Notes under the pieces: model-generated
What the model saw: the letters and a program-made list of their open reading frames with translations, nothing else
Databases searched by the model: none
Told to the model about the DNA's origin: nothing
Part shown: positions 11,790 through 23,787 of the stretch, piece after piece
Numbering within the stretch: the stretch's first letter is position 1
How the letters are laid out: each line of letters starts with the position of its first letter
Position numbers and translations under genes: made by a program
NCBI GenBank assembly: GCA_958510875.1
Contig: OY294067.1
Coordinates: 196,592,901-196,656,900 of the forward strand
Direction: 5' to 3'
From: Endomychus coccineus
Taxonomy: Eukaryota > Arthropoda > Insecta > Coleoptera > Endomychidae
DNA: 64,000 bases

Positions 11790-14448
11790 TGTAATAATCC
11801 GGGGGATTATTATTTTTTTTTTTTACGATTGAATCAAAGTAGCGTAAGCATGAGCAAACTCCCGAAAATTAAGCCACTCTAAGTAAACCAGGAATACTTG
11901 ACACATGAGAGTACAACTCAAATCATTCCGTAGAGTGTAGTTCCGTTTTTACGGGCATTTCAAATCTAAAATTTCTAAATTCCTGACAGGAACAGACTAT
12001 ACATATACATTCTATATTCAACAATTAGAGTTTTATTCAGATTGAAATAATGGAATTCCTGTCTGGCGCCAGAGATACGCCATCTAATACCTTTTACAAG
12101 TTGTACGTGATTTTTAAGAATTAGAGCCTTCGAGGCGCTATTCCGCGGACCTTGCACTTTCTACGCATACGGAGTTAATTACTTAGTCAGCAGGGTTTGG
12201 AGAAATCATTTTTTGTGGTCACTCACTGCCCCTCGATGTGGGAATACAGGCAACTCTAAATACAGATTTGTGTATTAGTGCAAGGTGCAACGGGATACAA
12301 CCAACTTCATTGGTCCGTTTGAATTTTATGTTAGCGAATCAGGAGGCCAATTTCGGGGGGGAGACAAATTATAAAAATGAAAACTCTTTTGCAAGAGCAG
12401 TTCCAGTTCTTTTTTTTTCGTGCCTTGTTGGGTAAGCTAGTTCATTGTACATATAGCTCAGTCTCTCTCTCAAAGTCAGATCCTTTAATTCTTTTAATTA
12501 ATATTTTTTAACGTAGTCAATTGATTGTTTTTGTTGTATTACAAGTTACAAGATTTCTAATTTTTGCAACTATATTACTCTTTCGTTATTACTCAAAGTA
12601 AATTAAGTCATTCAAATCAATTTGTATCATTCTTATAGTTTATTTTCATTCACCTTAAATCATTTCAAGTACCAGTTCAAGAGAACTTACATTTTACTTT
12701 AATATCATTTGCTATTTAGGGAATATTATTTGGTAACTAGAATCTATAATAACCTATAAAAGAAATTGTGGAGAACGTCATTAGTAACTTGATGATAGAA
12801 GTCTATAGTAATTTGATATTTTGGAGAATTTGTTGCCTTTAACGTTTAGATAATTTTGATCTGGGTGCGAGAGAGAACTAGCTTCGTGGTGTAATTTATA
12901 AAATTAACAAAAAGACGCCGCGTAATACATTTTGTGTAAGCCGTGAAGTGTAAGCTCAAGTGTCTAAGTTACCCTGTGGATTAAGGATTAAGTACTAAGT
13001 CAGGGTAAGTCTTTAGAGAAAGCTGTTTAGTCTGTGTTCAAGCTAAAAATTCTGAGGTCATCACCCCGGTAAATGTAAGCATTAATAGGGTATTTTGACT
13101 TACTAGAAGTGTATCGATCCATCTGCGAATTTCTCATATTTTATAGGGTACTTAGGGGACCTACTTAGGAGAGGTATAATTGGAATCAGAGTTACCGTAA
13201 TTGTAGAGTCAAAGATATAATCATTTGGGAAAAGCTCATTATTTAAAAGTTGTAATAGGGGTATTTTATTTAGTATTTGAAGGGTTCTTAAAACCCCTAT
13301 TGAGACCCTGATCTTTAAGGACAGGGAGAGTTAGCCATCAGCGGCGAATTTGAGAGAAAGTGTTTGAGTTCATCGGGAAAACTAGGGTTTCCTTATATTG
13401 ATTATTTTGTTGTATAAATCACTCGATCTACCGATACATAACGAACCAGGTAGCTGTGGATAAAAACAACAGGGGATTTATTTAGAGAGTCACCCTTCTG
13501 GGATCTCAATCTTACTATCAGTGGCCCCTCTGGTTCACTTTATAACAATAGTTACTCCATCAGAGTGGTAGATCCATTTCAGAATTAAGGTTAGCCCCCA
13601 AAGAAACAACTCCCTGGCATCGTTACATCAGGCAAATCGATAATTCACTGATTGATCGGCCTCGATAAAGTTTTATGCAATTTATTATATATTGTTTTTT
13701 ATAAACTATTCAGATATCTAATATCAAACTTAAATTTGGTTTAATTTAAATTCATTGTTTGTTCTTGTTGGTTATATGACATATTTTTCCCTTTAAGTTT
13801 ATATGTATGGGACTTAGTATTTATACTTATATATACATCCGTGTAATCTTTATTGTTTTATTTTGTATACAATTAACTTTTCACCAATATACAACTTATA
13901 CTGTTCTCATTGTTCTTCATTGATACACCATCCCTTAGATAGCGTTATAGTGGAAGAGAACAATCCTGTCGTGATTGTTATTCTGATCATAGTTAGCAAC
14001 GTGAAGCTGTCATACTAGAAGTGTATAAATCGGCCAGGAAGGGCCCCGCTACTAAACTATTTATACCAAGTGCTACTGGAGAGGAACTCCTTCGAGTCTA
14101 GTTTCGTTCCCTGAACTATTCTCTAAAACATCTGAAAAAGGGGACTGGTGGCAGCTAATGTTAAACCATACTACCAACGACAGGGCACTTCTCGCAGTGT
14201 ACCCTGCATTCTTCTATCTCCGCAACCCTCGAGTTGCATAAAAGAGTAGCTATCATAGCAATAGTTACAATAAGGTTTTCACTCTCCGTAGCCTCATAGG
14301 ATCCCATAGGGCTTTGACCTGAGGGAACAATAAAAATACATAACCTAGTAATATCTGAGCTAAATTTGGTTTACCTGGCTTGTGGGTAATAACATCATAA
14401 ATAAGTTCAATAACTTGCTCCCAAATACCAGCCTTTCAGATTATTACA
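11790..14448 (+). repeat. 3' LTR of the env-bearing element
   Basis: 2,659 bp, same ends and length as 3242-5900. It is followed by the duplicated ATAC at 14449-14452. Confidence 0.93.
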
Positions 14449-14452
14449 ATAC

Positions 14453-14747
14453 AAAGGTAAGATACCCTAACCTGACATTAAAACTTAAATTTCCTTCGCC
14501 GGGAACATCGCGGAATAGCAATATCTTACTTGGAACATAAAATGAAAATTCTGCTGCGAAACGGAGGACTGCACTTCTTCTTCGGAATGGGAAAACTTAA
14601 AACTTCTTCTCCACAACGGAAAGCTTGGAACTTCTTCCTCTTCGGAATGGAAACTCAAAACTTCTGCTTGGAAATGGGAAACAAAACTTCTTCTTTCAAA
14701 CGGAAAAAAAACTTGACTTCTTCCTCAGAACGGACAACTTCTTCTTA
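14453..14747 (-). other. 3' untranslated segment of Gypsy-A
   Basis: Non-coding spacer between the third ORF and the point where the env-bearing element inserted. It contains an imperfect repeated CTTCTTC / CGGAAnGG pattern (about 14560-14740). Confidence 0.5.
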
Positions 14748-15320
14748 TTACCATTGATTTCGCTGACATGGGCACGTTCGGCAACGTAGGTACCATGATT
14801 TTGGTGGTACTACAATGGTCGGTTTGTAGCTGGATAAGCATTTTCCTCTTGCCACATCGGAGGGAGCCGGTAACTGCTGTCCATTCCTGTTCTGGTCTTC
14901 ATTTGAGATCTTCTTCGAGGAGGGAGTATTTAGACAACCACATTGCTTCGACATAAAGCCCATCTTCCCGCAACGTGAGCAAGATAGACCCGCTGTCCGG
15001 CTGCATCTTTCTCTCCGGTGTCCTGGGTATCCACATAGCTCACATAATCCCCATAACTGGACGGGTACGTAGACAAGGTGCGTCGGGGTTGTCGGCCTAG
15101 CTGGGGTTTTCTTAGCTTGGACTTGTTCGGACTGTACCTCTTCCGGTTTCGGCGGAGATGATGAGGCATCCAACATGATTGTTTTCGGTTGACCTTCCAT
15201 ATTTTGCAGTGCTTCATCTAGCACTATCTCAATGAAATCGGACGGTTCGTACGACATATCATCACCTGTGAGTATTGAATCATAATAATGAGTAATTGTA
15301 CTTCTTGATACTTTGTCCAA
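14748..15320 (-). CDS. Gypsy-A third ORF with zinc knuckles
   Basis: 190-codon frame downstream of pol, in the position where other gypsy elements carry env. It has no signal peptide or membrane segment. Its centre holds a canonical CCHC knuckle (CELCGYPGHRRERC) followed by a second one whose histidine is replaced by Phe (CSRCGKMGFMSKQC). The N-terminal third is acidic, the middle is Pro/Thr/Lys-rich. The knuckle pair closely mirrors the pair at the end of this element's Gag (CWDCGLRGHFRTLC and CSRCRRPGIMSRDC, the latter also lacking His). I infer a nucleic-acid-binding accessory protein, perhaps derived by duplication of the Gag nucleocapsid tail. The function is unknown. Confidence 0.6.
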   Translation of the reverse strand: MDKVSRSTITHYYDSILTGDDMSYEPSDFIEIVLDEALQNMEGQPKTIMLDASSSPPKPEEVQSEQVQAKKTPARPTTPTHLVYVPVQLWGLCELCGYPGHRRERCSRTAGLSCSRCGKMGFMSKQCGCLNTPSSKKISNEDQNRNGQQLPAPSDVARGKCLSSYKPTIVVPPKSWYLRCRTCPCQRNQW

Positions 15321-15353
15321 CAGTATCTATATCTTTCGGTACCTCGATTCATT

Positions 15354-15938
15354 TCAACTTTTCGGAATGCCAGGAACATTATACGGCTTCAGATCTTTGA
15401 CATGGACTCGTTTCACTTGCTTGCCATCTCCGCCTTTCAGGTCGTAAATGATCGGAGAAATTACTTTGATTACCGTAAATGGACCGGTATAATTTGGGGC
15501 CAATTTAGCGGCAAAATGTCGAACACTAGAAGACAGGTGATGCTCTACCTTCATTACTTTATCACCCACGTGACAACGTCAATCTCGACGACGGAGATTG
15601 TAGTAACGACTTTGATGGGTAAAAGCACGGGATAACTGGATACGGACCAGTTGGAAAGTTTCACGTAATTTGTCTAATCTAGTTCGGTGTTCCGAAATCT
15701 GTACCCGATTCGGATCGGTAGGAATATTTCCCTCGGTCTTCACCGGAGCGGTAAAGGAACGAACTATTGAATTTGGAACTTCAAGTTCTCGGCCAATATT
15801 TAAAAAGGCAGGTGAAAATCCGGTGGACTCATGGGGGGCAGAATTTAAGGCAAATAGGAAATCGGGTAGAAACTTATCCCATTTTCTGTGGTCTCCATTG
15901 CAAAATTGTGCAATCATGGTTCGGTTTGTTCTCTCCAC
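15354..15938 (-). pseudogene. Gypsy-A integrase C-terminal part with GPY/F module
   Basis: Continuation of pol after a stop at the end of the 15945-16751 frame. The fragment at 15579-15938 opens with the ERTNRT segment carrying the glutamate of the integrase DDE triad and runs through a helical C-terminal region ending in NLRRRD. After a break, 15354-15569 supplies the GPY/F-type domain (PNYTGPFTVIKVISP) and the pol C-terminus ending in Lys/Pro-rich residues. No chromodomain is seen. The two breaks mean a complete integrase cannot be made from this copy. Confidence 0.8.
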
Positions 15939-15944
15939 GGGATT

Positions 15945-16751
15945 TCATTGTGGAGTATATGTAGGAGTGAGGCGATGCTTAATTCCAAACTCCTTCATGA
16001 GTGTCTTGAAAACTTTACTCTCGTACTGCGTCCCATTGTCGCTGATAACGGTTTCCGGGCAACCAAAACGAGTTATGATCTCTTCGTAGAAGGCTTGAGT
16101 TACCGCCTGCACGGTAGCTTTCCTCAACGGCTTACACTGTACCCACTTCGTAAAACGGTGCATGACAAGAATAAAATTGTTTCCCTTGGCGGATCTTGGT
16201 AACGGTCCTACCAAATCGGTGCTCACACATTTCCAAGGAAACTGATTTACTGTTGGCTGCATAAATCCAGGCTTCTGCTGTTGAGACACTTCGATGGCTT
16301 GGTACTGCGTACATCCACGCACGTATTTCGCTATATCGCGGAACATCCCCGGCCAATAATACTTGTGGGATATTCGCGCAATCGTCTTGGCAATACCTAA
16401 ATGTCCTGCAGTCGGACTGTCATGGTTTTCTTTCAGGACGTTCAACCGGAGCGGTTCCGGAACACATAGCTTCCACGGATCTCTCATTTCCGGTTCGGAC
16501 AAGTCATTAGAGTCCCAGAAGTGGCGGTACAACCGATTACGTGACAGGGCATCAGCCACTCGATTTAACACTTCTTTACGATATTTTATATCAAAATCGT
16601 ACTGCTGTAGGAAAATGCTCCACCGAGCCAATCTCCCACTCGGACTCTTTATTGAGTGCAGCCATTTCAATAACTGGTGGTCACTCAATACGGTAAATCT
16701 GTATATCTCTAAGTATGGTCTCATTTTATCAATATCCCACACGATAGCCAA
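15945..16751 (-). pseudogene. Gypsy-A pol: RNase H C-terminal part and integrase core
   Basis: 268-codon fragment. The first 70 residues are the end of the RNase H domain (TVLSDHQLLKWL, then VADALSR). Next comes the integrase zinc domain with HDSPTAGHLG, but its final cysteine is lost (CTQYQ instead of CxxC). The catalytic core follows with the first Asp in DLVGPLPRS and the second in ISDNGTQY. A stop codon ends the frame at TPTYTPQ, just before the conserved PxER segment, which is found in the next fragment. The lost cysteine and the stop show decay. Confidence 0.85.
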
Positions 16752-16792
16752 ACATTCCTTCTCGGTAACAGAGTAATTCTTCTCGGCGGCTG

Positions 16793-18538
16793 TTAATGTT
16801 CGGCTAGCGTAGGCATTGATTCGGTCGGCTCATCGGTTTGTAAAATAAATGGCCGCTTGAAGTCAGGACAAGCCAACACAGGAGCACTGGTCAACATATC
16901 TTTCAGATTGTTGAACGCGATTTGCTGCTCCTCTCCCCAACTCCAACGTCGATGTTCCCTTGATAAGGTGGTCAACGGACTGATAATTTTCGAGAACGAC
17001 GGTATGAAACGGCGGTACCACGAAGCTATTCCTAAGAAACGCCGGAGTGCCCTCACTGTAGACGGGCTTGGAATCTGCTGGATAGCTTCGATTTTCTCAG
17101 GGTCGGTATGAATACCCTCGGCAGTGATTACATGGCCTAGATACTTCATCGACGTGCGGCAGAACTGACATTTTTCCGGGTTTATCTTCAGATTAGCTTT
17201 CCTTAATCGGCGGAAAACCTCTCTTAAATTCGTGAGATGTTCCTCGAACGTCTCTCCCAGAACAATTACGTCGTCCAAGTAAGGAAAGGCGTGTGGATCC
17301 ATATCCGGTCCGATGATGGTATCCATCAGCCTCTGAAACGTTGCCGGTGCAGAATGTAAACGAAAGGCCATTACCTTGAACTGAAATAAGCCACGGCCTG
17401 GTACAGTAAATGCTGTTATGGGTTTACTTTCCGGTGTCAGCGGTATTTGCCAATACCCTTGCTTCAGGTCAATGCTAGTGATATACCTAGCCCGTCGTAG
17501 TTTGTCCAAGATGGCACTTATGTAAGGCAGTGGATATGCATCTTTCCCGGAGACTTTGTTTATCATCCGGAAATCAATGCAAAATCTCGGTTTTCCATCT
17601 TTCTTCTTCACCACCACAACGGGTGAACTCCACGGACTACTTGACGGCTCGATGACTTCCTCTGCTAGCATTCCATCAACTTCTTCGTTGATGATTGCTT
17701 GCATCCTCGGATTCTGCGGTCGGTAACGCTGCTCTATCGGATCGGTCTTTGTTAATTTCATTTCGTGTTGAACCAGCGGCGTGGTTCCTTGAATTCCTTC
17801 AAAACATATCATTTCTGTTTTCAGAAATCGGTTCAGTCTATCCTGTTCAGTTTCCGACAATGTTGCTAGTTGTGTCTCCACTTCATCACAGAAGCGCACA
17901 CGTTTGACTGCCTTCGGTCTGGAACTAGCTTCATTGGAAACTTTTTCACAATTTGTCCCAATCAAATTGTCTTTATAATACACCCCAGCGGATGGTAGAT
18001 GTATTTTAAACAAACCGGAGCTCAAAATCTCCATCCCTATTATCATATCCGATAATAACGACGGTAAATGCACCATTTCTGCTTCAATCTCACCACATCC
18101 AAAATGCAATGAGATTCGGTATGCGGTAGTACTAGGAACCAAACTACCATTGGCCATCCTAGTGCCTACGGCCTTAAGGGGAACTGGTAGTAACCCGGAA
18201 TCCTTACATAACCTAACAACTGCGTCATTAATGAAAGAACGGGTGGCTCCGGTGTCCACGAGAGCCGAAAAAGTTTTACCTAATACCCGGACTCTTATAA
18301 ATGGTCGGTTTTCACCTAAAGTTTGGGCAGCGGTATTTTTAAAGATAATTCTTTCATCACACGTCGCTAAAACAGTCTCATTTTTCACTTTACTGTTTTT
18401 CGTCTCCATAGCGGTCTCTACTTTAACTTTACTTTCACATTCATTCGGTAATTTCGGTTTATTATCGGTATTATCGGTATTACAATCAACGGTATTTTCA
18501 ACGACACCGGCGGACTCCTTATCCGCGGTGCGGTTCAC
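16793..18538 (-). pseudogene. Gypsy-A pol: protease and reverse transcriptase
   Basis: 581-codon frame. Aspartic protease motif ALVDTGATRSFI lies near residue 92-103. The RT spans about residues 270-540, with the KKKDGKPRFCIDFR block, the SIDLKQGYWQIPL block and the catalytic YLDDVIVLG block, followed by the connection domain. At its end the RNase H domain starts (RPFILQTDE) but is broken: the sequence jumps to unrelated residues and stops, so roughly the first third of RNase H is missing before the next fragment starts at 16751. RT and protease look intact; the polyprotein as a whole is not. Confidence 0.88.
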
Positions 18539-18632
18539 AACAGTGGTGCGGTGAGCGGTTTCACTCCCTTCGATGAGGCCTGTTCAACCGGGATCTGCTT
18601 CGGCCTCGCTACCTCGCAGTCTCGCGGACGTT

Positions 18633-19331
18633 TCACTGTCCCGGACATGGACAATCACGCGACATGATCCCAGGGCGGCGGCATCTCGAGCAAAATGATT
18701 TTGGTGCATTCCGACAATTATTCTTGTTATCCCCAGTTTCCCCACATCTCCAAAATGAGATGGGCTGTGTTGCGGTATTCGGCTTCAGCCTGGTAGGGCA
18801 CAGCGTCCTGAAGTGGCCGCGAAGACCACAATCCCAACAAGTCTGCTCAGGGATCTTCGGTATCCCGGACTTGACTGGCGATGACTGTTCAGGTGCAGGT
18901 TGCCTACCCTGCGGCTCCATAGTCCTTACTGTTGGGGGAATTTGTGCCCTCACTGACACTGGGAAAATTCTCTTCTGCATTAGTTTCTGCTCAGCCTGCA
19001 GGTTCTCATACTCTTTTGCCTGTAACATTAACGACGGCACGTCGTTAAAAGTGCCTTGTCGGATAAATTGCCTATATTCCGGCAATAAATTTCGGTGCAA
19101 CCAGAACAATACCCGATCTGCGGTCATTGCACCATGTCTCCTGATAAGTGTTTGCATATCCACAACATATGCAGCGGCGCTCTCATTCATGCGGTGATGC
19201 CTGCGGCTGATCTGTACTCCCAGATCAATGTGGTAATTGGCATCCATGAAAAATAAGGTGATTCCTTTGAAAGTCGGCAAACGTAGCCCGGCGGCTACGA
19301 TTATACCGATACCACAATAGTGCGGTGCCAT
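18633..19331 (-). pseudogene. Gypsy-A Gag, capsid and zinc-knuckle part
   Basis: 232-codon fragment continuing Gag in another frame from 19438-20397. It carries the end of the capsid domain (LGVQISRRHHRMNES, then LLPEYRQFI) and, from about residue 168, three knuckle-like repeats: CWDCGLRGHFRTLC (canonical), a degenerate one beginning FWRCGETGD, and CSRCRRPGIMSRDC (His lost). Between 19331 and 19438 the minus strand also encodes typical gypsy capsid sequence (SDPATFLERLDEIA, then GTALLWYRYN) in a further frame, so frameshifts break the gene at two points. Confidence 0.82.
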
Positions 19332-19437
19332 CCAAAACTTCTGGTAACGATAACAATAAGGAGTCTTTCGGTGTATTTAGCTGCATAGCTATCTCATCTA
19401 GGCGTTCCAGGAACGTAGCGGGATCTGACGTTCCATT

Positions 19438-20397
19438 TTATTGAATTCTGTATTGATTCAAACGCGGAGCACTACCCGGAGCTGAATAACTATATCCAGG
19501 CACATGCTGAACATGACTGCACAGAATATTGTACCCTTGCGGAATAACAGTAACCGGAACATAGTGGGTAGGTGCTTGCGGAACAAATGGTACCTGCGGA
19601 ACCTTAGGGGCTTGTGGAACAGATGGTAACAGTGGAACCATCGGTAATTGCGGAACGGTCGGTCCTTGCATCCACGCCGGTGTCACATCTGACGACGTGG
19701 TCCTATAAATCGGAGGGTTAATAGGATTCGGCGGGGAAGAATAGATCGTCGTTTGAACTGATGGTGTCGTCATTACCACAGTGTTCGTGTATGTAACTGT
19801 ATTCGTAGTGGACATAGTTGACCAATACGACGGCTGTATCCTCGGTGTGCTCCTTATTGCCGGTCTTGATTGAACCCCAGAAGGACTAAACGTCGGTGTT
19901 GTGTTTAGTGCTACTTCGGTTGTCAAAGCCTTGGTAAGCGTTGCCATGGTACTGGCAATCTTCTCCAACATTCCACGCGGAGGGCGTATTATTCCTTTAC
20001 GGACCCCCTTTACGCACCTACGACGTAAATCTTCGGCGGATCCATTATGGTCAATATCATGATTGGCCAGCACTTCCTGAAGTTGTGCTTTCTTCAGTAA
20101 GTAAATCCAGTTGACTTTCGAATCAACTTCCGTAGTCTCAGTCTGGCTATCCTCGCTATTAGAGCAGAATTTCGTCATTTCGTCAAAATGTGCTGCCATT
20201 TCCTCCATACTGGTAGGCGCAAGCTGCGGCACCTTAGGTATAGCAGCTGTATACCCAGGGAACTCCATTTTCCCAATCCAATTCAAAATCAAAATTTTCA
20301 ACCCCAAAAATAAATTATTTTTCTCAGGGGTAGGTAACGGAAGAGGATGCGGTAACCAAAACCAGTCCACACCTTCCTTCCAATAAGGCAGAAGCAA
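19438..20397 (-). CDS. Gypsy-A Gag, N-terminal part
   Basis: 319-codon frame. The real start is probably the Met in GKMEFPGY, about residue 43, since the preceding residues look like translated leader. Residues about 100-135 form a SAP-like helix-turn-helix (LKKAQLQEVL, then GSAEDLRRRC), a feature of many insect gypsy Gags thought to contact nucleic acid. The rest is a Ser/Thr/Pro-rich linker and a series of PQxPxVPQxP repeats (about residues 240-290). The frame stops before the capsid core, which continues in other frames below 19438. Confidence 0.75.
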   Translation of the reverse strand: MLLPYWKEGVDWFWLPHPLPLPTPEKNNLFLGLKILILNWIGKMEFPGYTAAIPKVPQLAPTSMEEMAAHFDEMTKFCSNSEDSQTETTEVDSKVNWIYLLKKAQLQEVLANHDIDHNGSAEDLRRRCVKGVRKGIIRPPRGMLEKIASTMATLTKALTTEVALNTTPTFSPSGVQSRPAIRSTPRIQPSYWSTMSTTNTVTYTNTVVMTTPSVQTTIYSSPPNPINPPIYRTTSSDVTPAWMQGPTVPQLPMVPLLPSVPQAPKVPQVPFVPQAPTHYVPVTVIPQGYNILCSHVQHVPGYSYSAPGSAPRLNQYRIQ

Positions 20398-20993
20398 TCA
20401 AATCACTTGCCTCAATTTGGGCAACGTAACTTTGATTTCGGGAGGTAACTCCAAACCGGTTGGGCCAATCCGCCCAAAAATGTTACCAACGGCTCCCTTT
20501 GTATCGATTTACTTGGAAAGGAGCTGACTTGCCCAATCCTGGTTACGATCAACCGGGGAAATCAAAAGGCAAAATATGGGCAAAAATCAAAATTTGGGCA
20601 AAACATTGAGGTGTGGTTAACAATTCTACACCTCACGGAACAATCGATTTTTCAGTCAGATTCTCTGTTAAAAACTTGATGTTTCATCTGAAACGGGGGG
20701 GCGGATCGAAAAACTAAATCCACCAAACAACCTTGGTGAGCACGGGGAACAAGTTTCCGTCGCAACTTTTCCAAATTTCCAAAATTCAAAAACAAACTCC
20801 CGGGGATGTTTCGAAAACGTATTCAAAACGTCGGGGACTTGAAGCTTGTTTTTCTGTCAAACTATATCTGAAATTTCATTCAAAACGAACTACCGGTTCA
20901 ATTGCAATAAATTATTCAACATTTCACTTTTCGGAATAAACAAAAAAAAAATTCCCCCTCGGTCAATTTTCAAAGGTCCCTGCTCGTGGGCGG
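20398..20993 (-). other. Gypsy-A 5' leader and primer-binding-site region
   Basis: Untranslated leader between the 5' LTR and Gag. The first internal bases on the minus strand read TGCCGCCCACGAGCAGGG, a plausible but mutated primer-binding site (TGG expected). No gene seen. Confidence 0.5.
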
Positions 20994-21667
20994 CATTTTA
21001 TAACGTGACCTTGCGACTGTTCGGTAAAGTGCTTACTGCGGTAAGCTTCGAATCCTCGGGAGCCAGATTTTCTAAAGGTTAACTCCTTTTGAGGACTTCT
21101 GATAGAGTCCTCTCCACAAGGCTTGTCACTATGCTATCTAAAGATAGCCTTGTCCCTAGGGTAGCTACAGTGAAGTATAAACAGAGTCCAATGGGCAGAA
21201 AACAGTATCGAAATTGTAGGCTTCAAATACAATTGATACCTGGTTATAACTTAGCTCGTTAAAGATGGAGCAGAAATGATTCAATAAAACGGGGAATTCC
21301 AAATGATAAAATATATAATAATTGTAACAAGTACACTTTCAGAATAATCAATATAAATGCAATTGAACGGTATTATTTCACAAAATTACACCCAAACGGA
21401 AAATGTAATGAAACTCAAACGGTAAATGAAAACTCTTTCAAGATATCAACTCTACGATAAGTTCGGTCACTAAATTCCATTCAGCGGTACAGTATCGGTT
21501 GATGAATGATTCAGAATGATCAATTTGCGGAAAAGTACGAATCAAACAGGTCTCAGCGTAATGAGCGGTATGCGGTAAATTTTAGATAGCAGCACTAATA
21601 AATGAAATGTTCAAATCACACTACGATACATTCGGTTATTAATTCGGTTTGTTCGGAAAATATTGTT
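20994..21667 (-). repeat. Gypsy-A 5' LTR, inner part
   Basis: Matches 1081-1755 with scattered substitutions. It stops at ATTGTT (21662-21667), where the Polinton-like element is inserted; the LTR resumes after 34579. Confidence 0.9.
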
Positions 21668-22018
21668 AGTAGGGGTTGGGGCACTTGGGCCCGCCCAGAC
21701 AGAGAGCCTTATCAGATGTAGGCAACCAGTGATACACTCGTGCATGCGCGGTATGCCCAGACAGGTATCGGTAAGTACTGACCCTGTATTACCGGCCTGG
21801 GTAGACGGTTAGGGTGTGGTCTCGCCTCTAACATCTAGGTGTTACCGGGTAGACGGTTAGGGTGTGGTCTCTGACCGCTAGGGGCCCTTCTGCTATGGTT
21901 GTATGATGGAGACCAAGTAGTGGTAATCAGCCTGTATATACAAGATCGTTCAAGGTAGACAGCAAGCAATATGTGAGGTTAGGGAGAACTTCAATGTAAA
22001 GCAGCATCAAAATATTTT

Positions 22019-22088
22019 TCTACACACGGGAATCTAACCCGTGAAATGAAATCCAAAGCCAGCTCCTTAACCGCTCAGCTATGGAGGA
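22019..22088 (-). other. tRNA-like segment (degenerate copy) in left TIR
   Basis: Minus-strand counterpart of 34153-34222. The A-box region (TAGCTGAGCGG) is intact; the B box reads GGTTAGATTCC instead of GGTTCGATTCC. Confidence 0.5.
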
Positions 22089-23787
22089 ATTGAGAACAAA
22101 CGATTTTAATGTTGTAGATATAACCGCGGGGTATCCGGTCTGAGTGATAAGTGCGAGTATATTGCAGTCTATATGATACAGGTAATTGTTTTACATGACG
22201 TCAGTCATGCAGGTATGTCACGAAGCCTACAGCGAGGTATGGAATGTGAGACTTCATAGCGCTAGCCCATAGGGGTTTTGAAATAGTGTTGTTTGTACAT
22301 ATCGTCAGTCACGTGATTTTTGAAAGAGACCGGGTATATATCGGAGGTATCATGGGAGGTCTGCTGCTCCTTGAATGCATAGATGGAATGTTATATAGTA
22401 TAGAAATGATATCTTCTTCTGCATTTCTCAAACGCGATGTTTATAAGGAAATTACTTTCAAACGTTTATTCAAGCAGCCTGTACCTTACTTGATTGCTAT
22501 ATTAAAAAATGCGATTTCAATCATCTTAAACATATAGATATATGGATATTATTTTTCAGTATACAAAATGGAGTTGGGAGACTTCAATGGGGGTATGGAA
22601 TGTGAGGTTATACAGATTGTTTATGTATGACGTCAGTCATGTGAATTTGAATGAAGCTGGCGCGGTCTTCAACGAGACAGGTGTGTATGTGAGGTTATAC
22701 AGAGTGTGCAGGTATAATGATGTCTATCAAGGAGGGCTTCAGTGAGGTATCTACCTTGCAGGAGTCTTCAATGAAATGTGGGGTTGTTTGTACATGCCGT
22801 TAGTCGCAGGGGTTTTGTCTGAATTATAATGATATCGGTCGCGATGCATCGGCTGCTCCACAAGTCTTCAATAAGGGGTCATAACATCTAACATGTGATA
22901 GTTTACAAAAATGCTGCTTCTCATAATAGCGATATTATGAAGCGTTTGCAGAAATAACTATTAAATCATCTAAGGGTGTTTTGCTTGATTAGTACTAGCG
23001 AGTACAATATTCGTTATAATGTTATGAGTATGCATCATTAGCTCACTTGAGCGATAAGGTTATGCTAAATCATCTCCAAGAGCAATGTATTCAACTTGGA
23101 ATTATCGTAATGATGCGCGATCCTTCAATGTTAAAGTAGTTTCATAAGTTATCCGAAAGTAATATGAATATATAAAATGTTTTTCCAAAATTAGTTCCGA
23201 AGTAAACATAATTCGCTATAATATTCATTCATGTATGTTTCATAAATTATCCGATATAGATCAAATAAGTTTATGCTAAATTTGTGCCAGGTTGAACAAT
23301 ATTCACTATCATATTTTGCGGTAGAGCTACAGCTGGTTCGAGAGATAAGAAAGTTACGCGGATCACCTTCAAACGCGATGAGAATACTTTATTTTAAATC
23401 ACACATGTAGTATGTATATATTCGAATCATATTGATTGTAAATCGCATAATATGACCCGAAATCTAGCTGCTGCTGGGTGTAGCCCAGTACCTATACAGA
23501 ATCTAGACGAAGCGGGGCCACGCATCACGATGATTATTCGAACTGTCTGTACAGCTCGACTGCTATATAACAAAATACATTTTTAATCATCTTAAACATA
23601 TGCAAAAATATACTGATAAAACATTTTCATCGACACATATTTCTTCGTAGGAACAGACGGACAGACGGACAGTTAGCTTTTATAAAATTCAATCAATTTC
23701 AATGGAAACTTATAAAGATCGAGCTCGTTTCCCCAACCACCCAAGAGGTAGAACTATGATGAGGAATAGATGAGGATAATAATAATG

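Larger units (their letters stand above)
3242..14448 (+). mobile_element. LTR retrotransposon with env-like ORF and no visible gag-pol
   Basis: Complete 11.2-kb insertion inside the 3' region of Gypsy-A. Two direct repeats of exactly 2,659 bp start TGTAATAATC and end GATTATTACA, and ATAC is duplicated on both sides (3238-3241 and 14449-14452). A primer-binding-site-like sequence follows the left LTR and a purine-rich tract precedes the right LTR, giving a plus orientation. The 5.9-kb interior has no reading frame resembling capsid, protease, RT or integrase. The only convincing ORF is the envelope-like one at 10689-11447. The LTRs look almost identical, so the insertion is recent and enzymes were probably supplied in trans. 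This resembles a LARD-type non-autonomous element. Superfamily is undecided: a 4-bp duplication fits gypsy/errantivirus, while the env type is also known from BEL/Pao. Confidence 0.85.

Noticed and set aside
22286..22745. Small ORFs in the TIR, mirrored at 33496-33955
   Set aside because: Mirroring only reflects the TIR, and the frames show no domain. I cannot exclude a small protein but do not support one.
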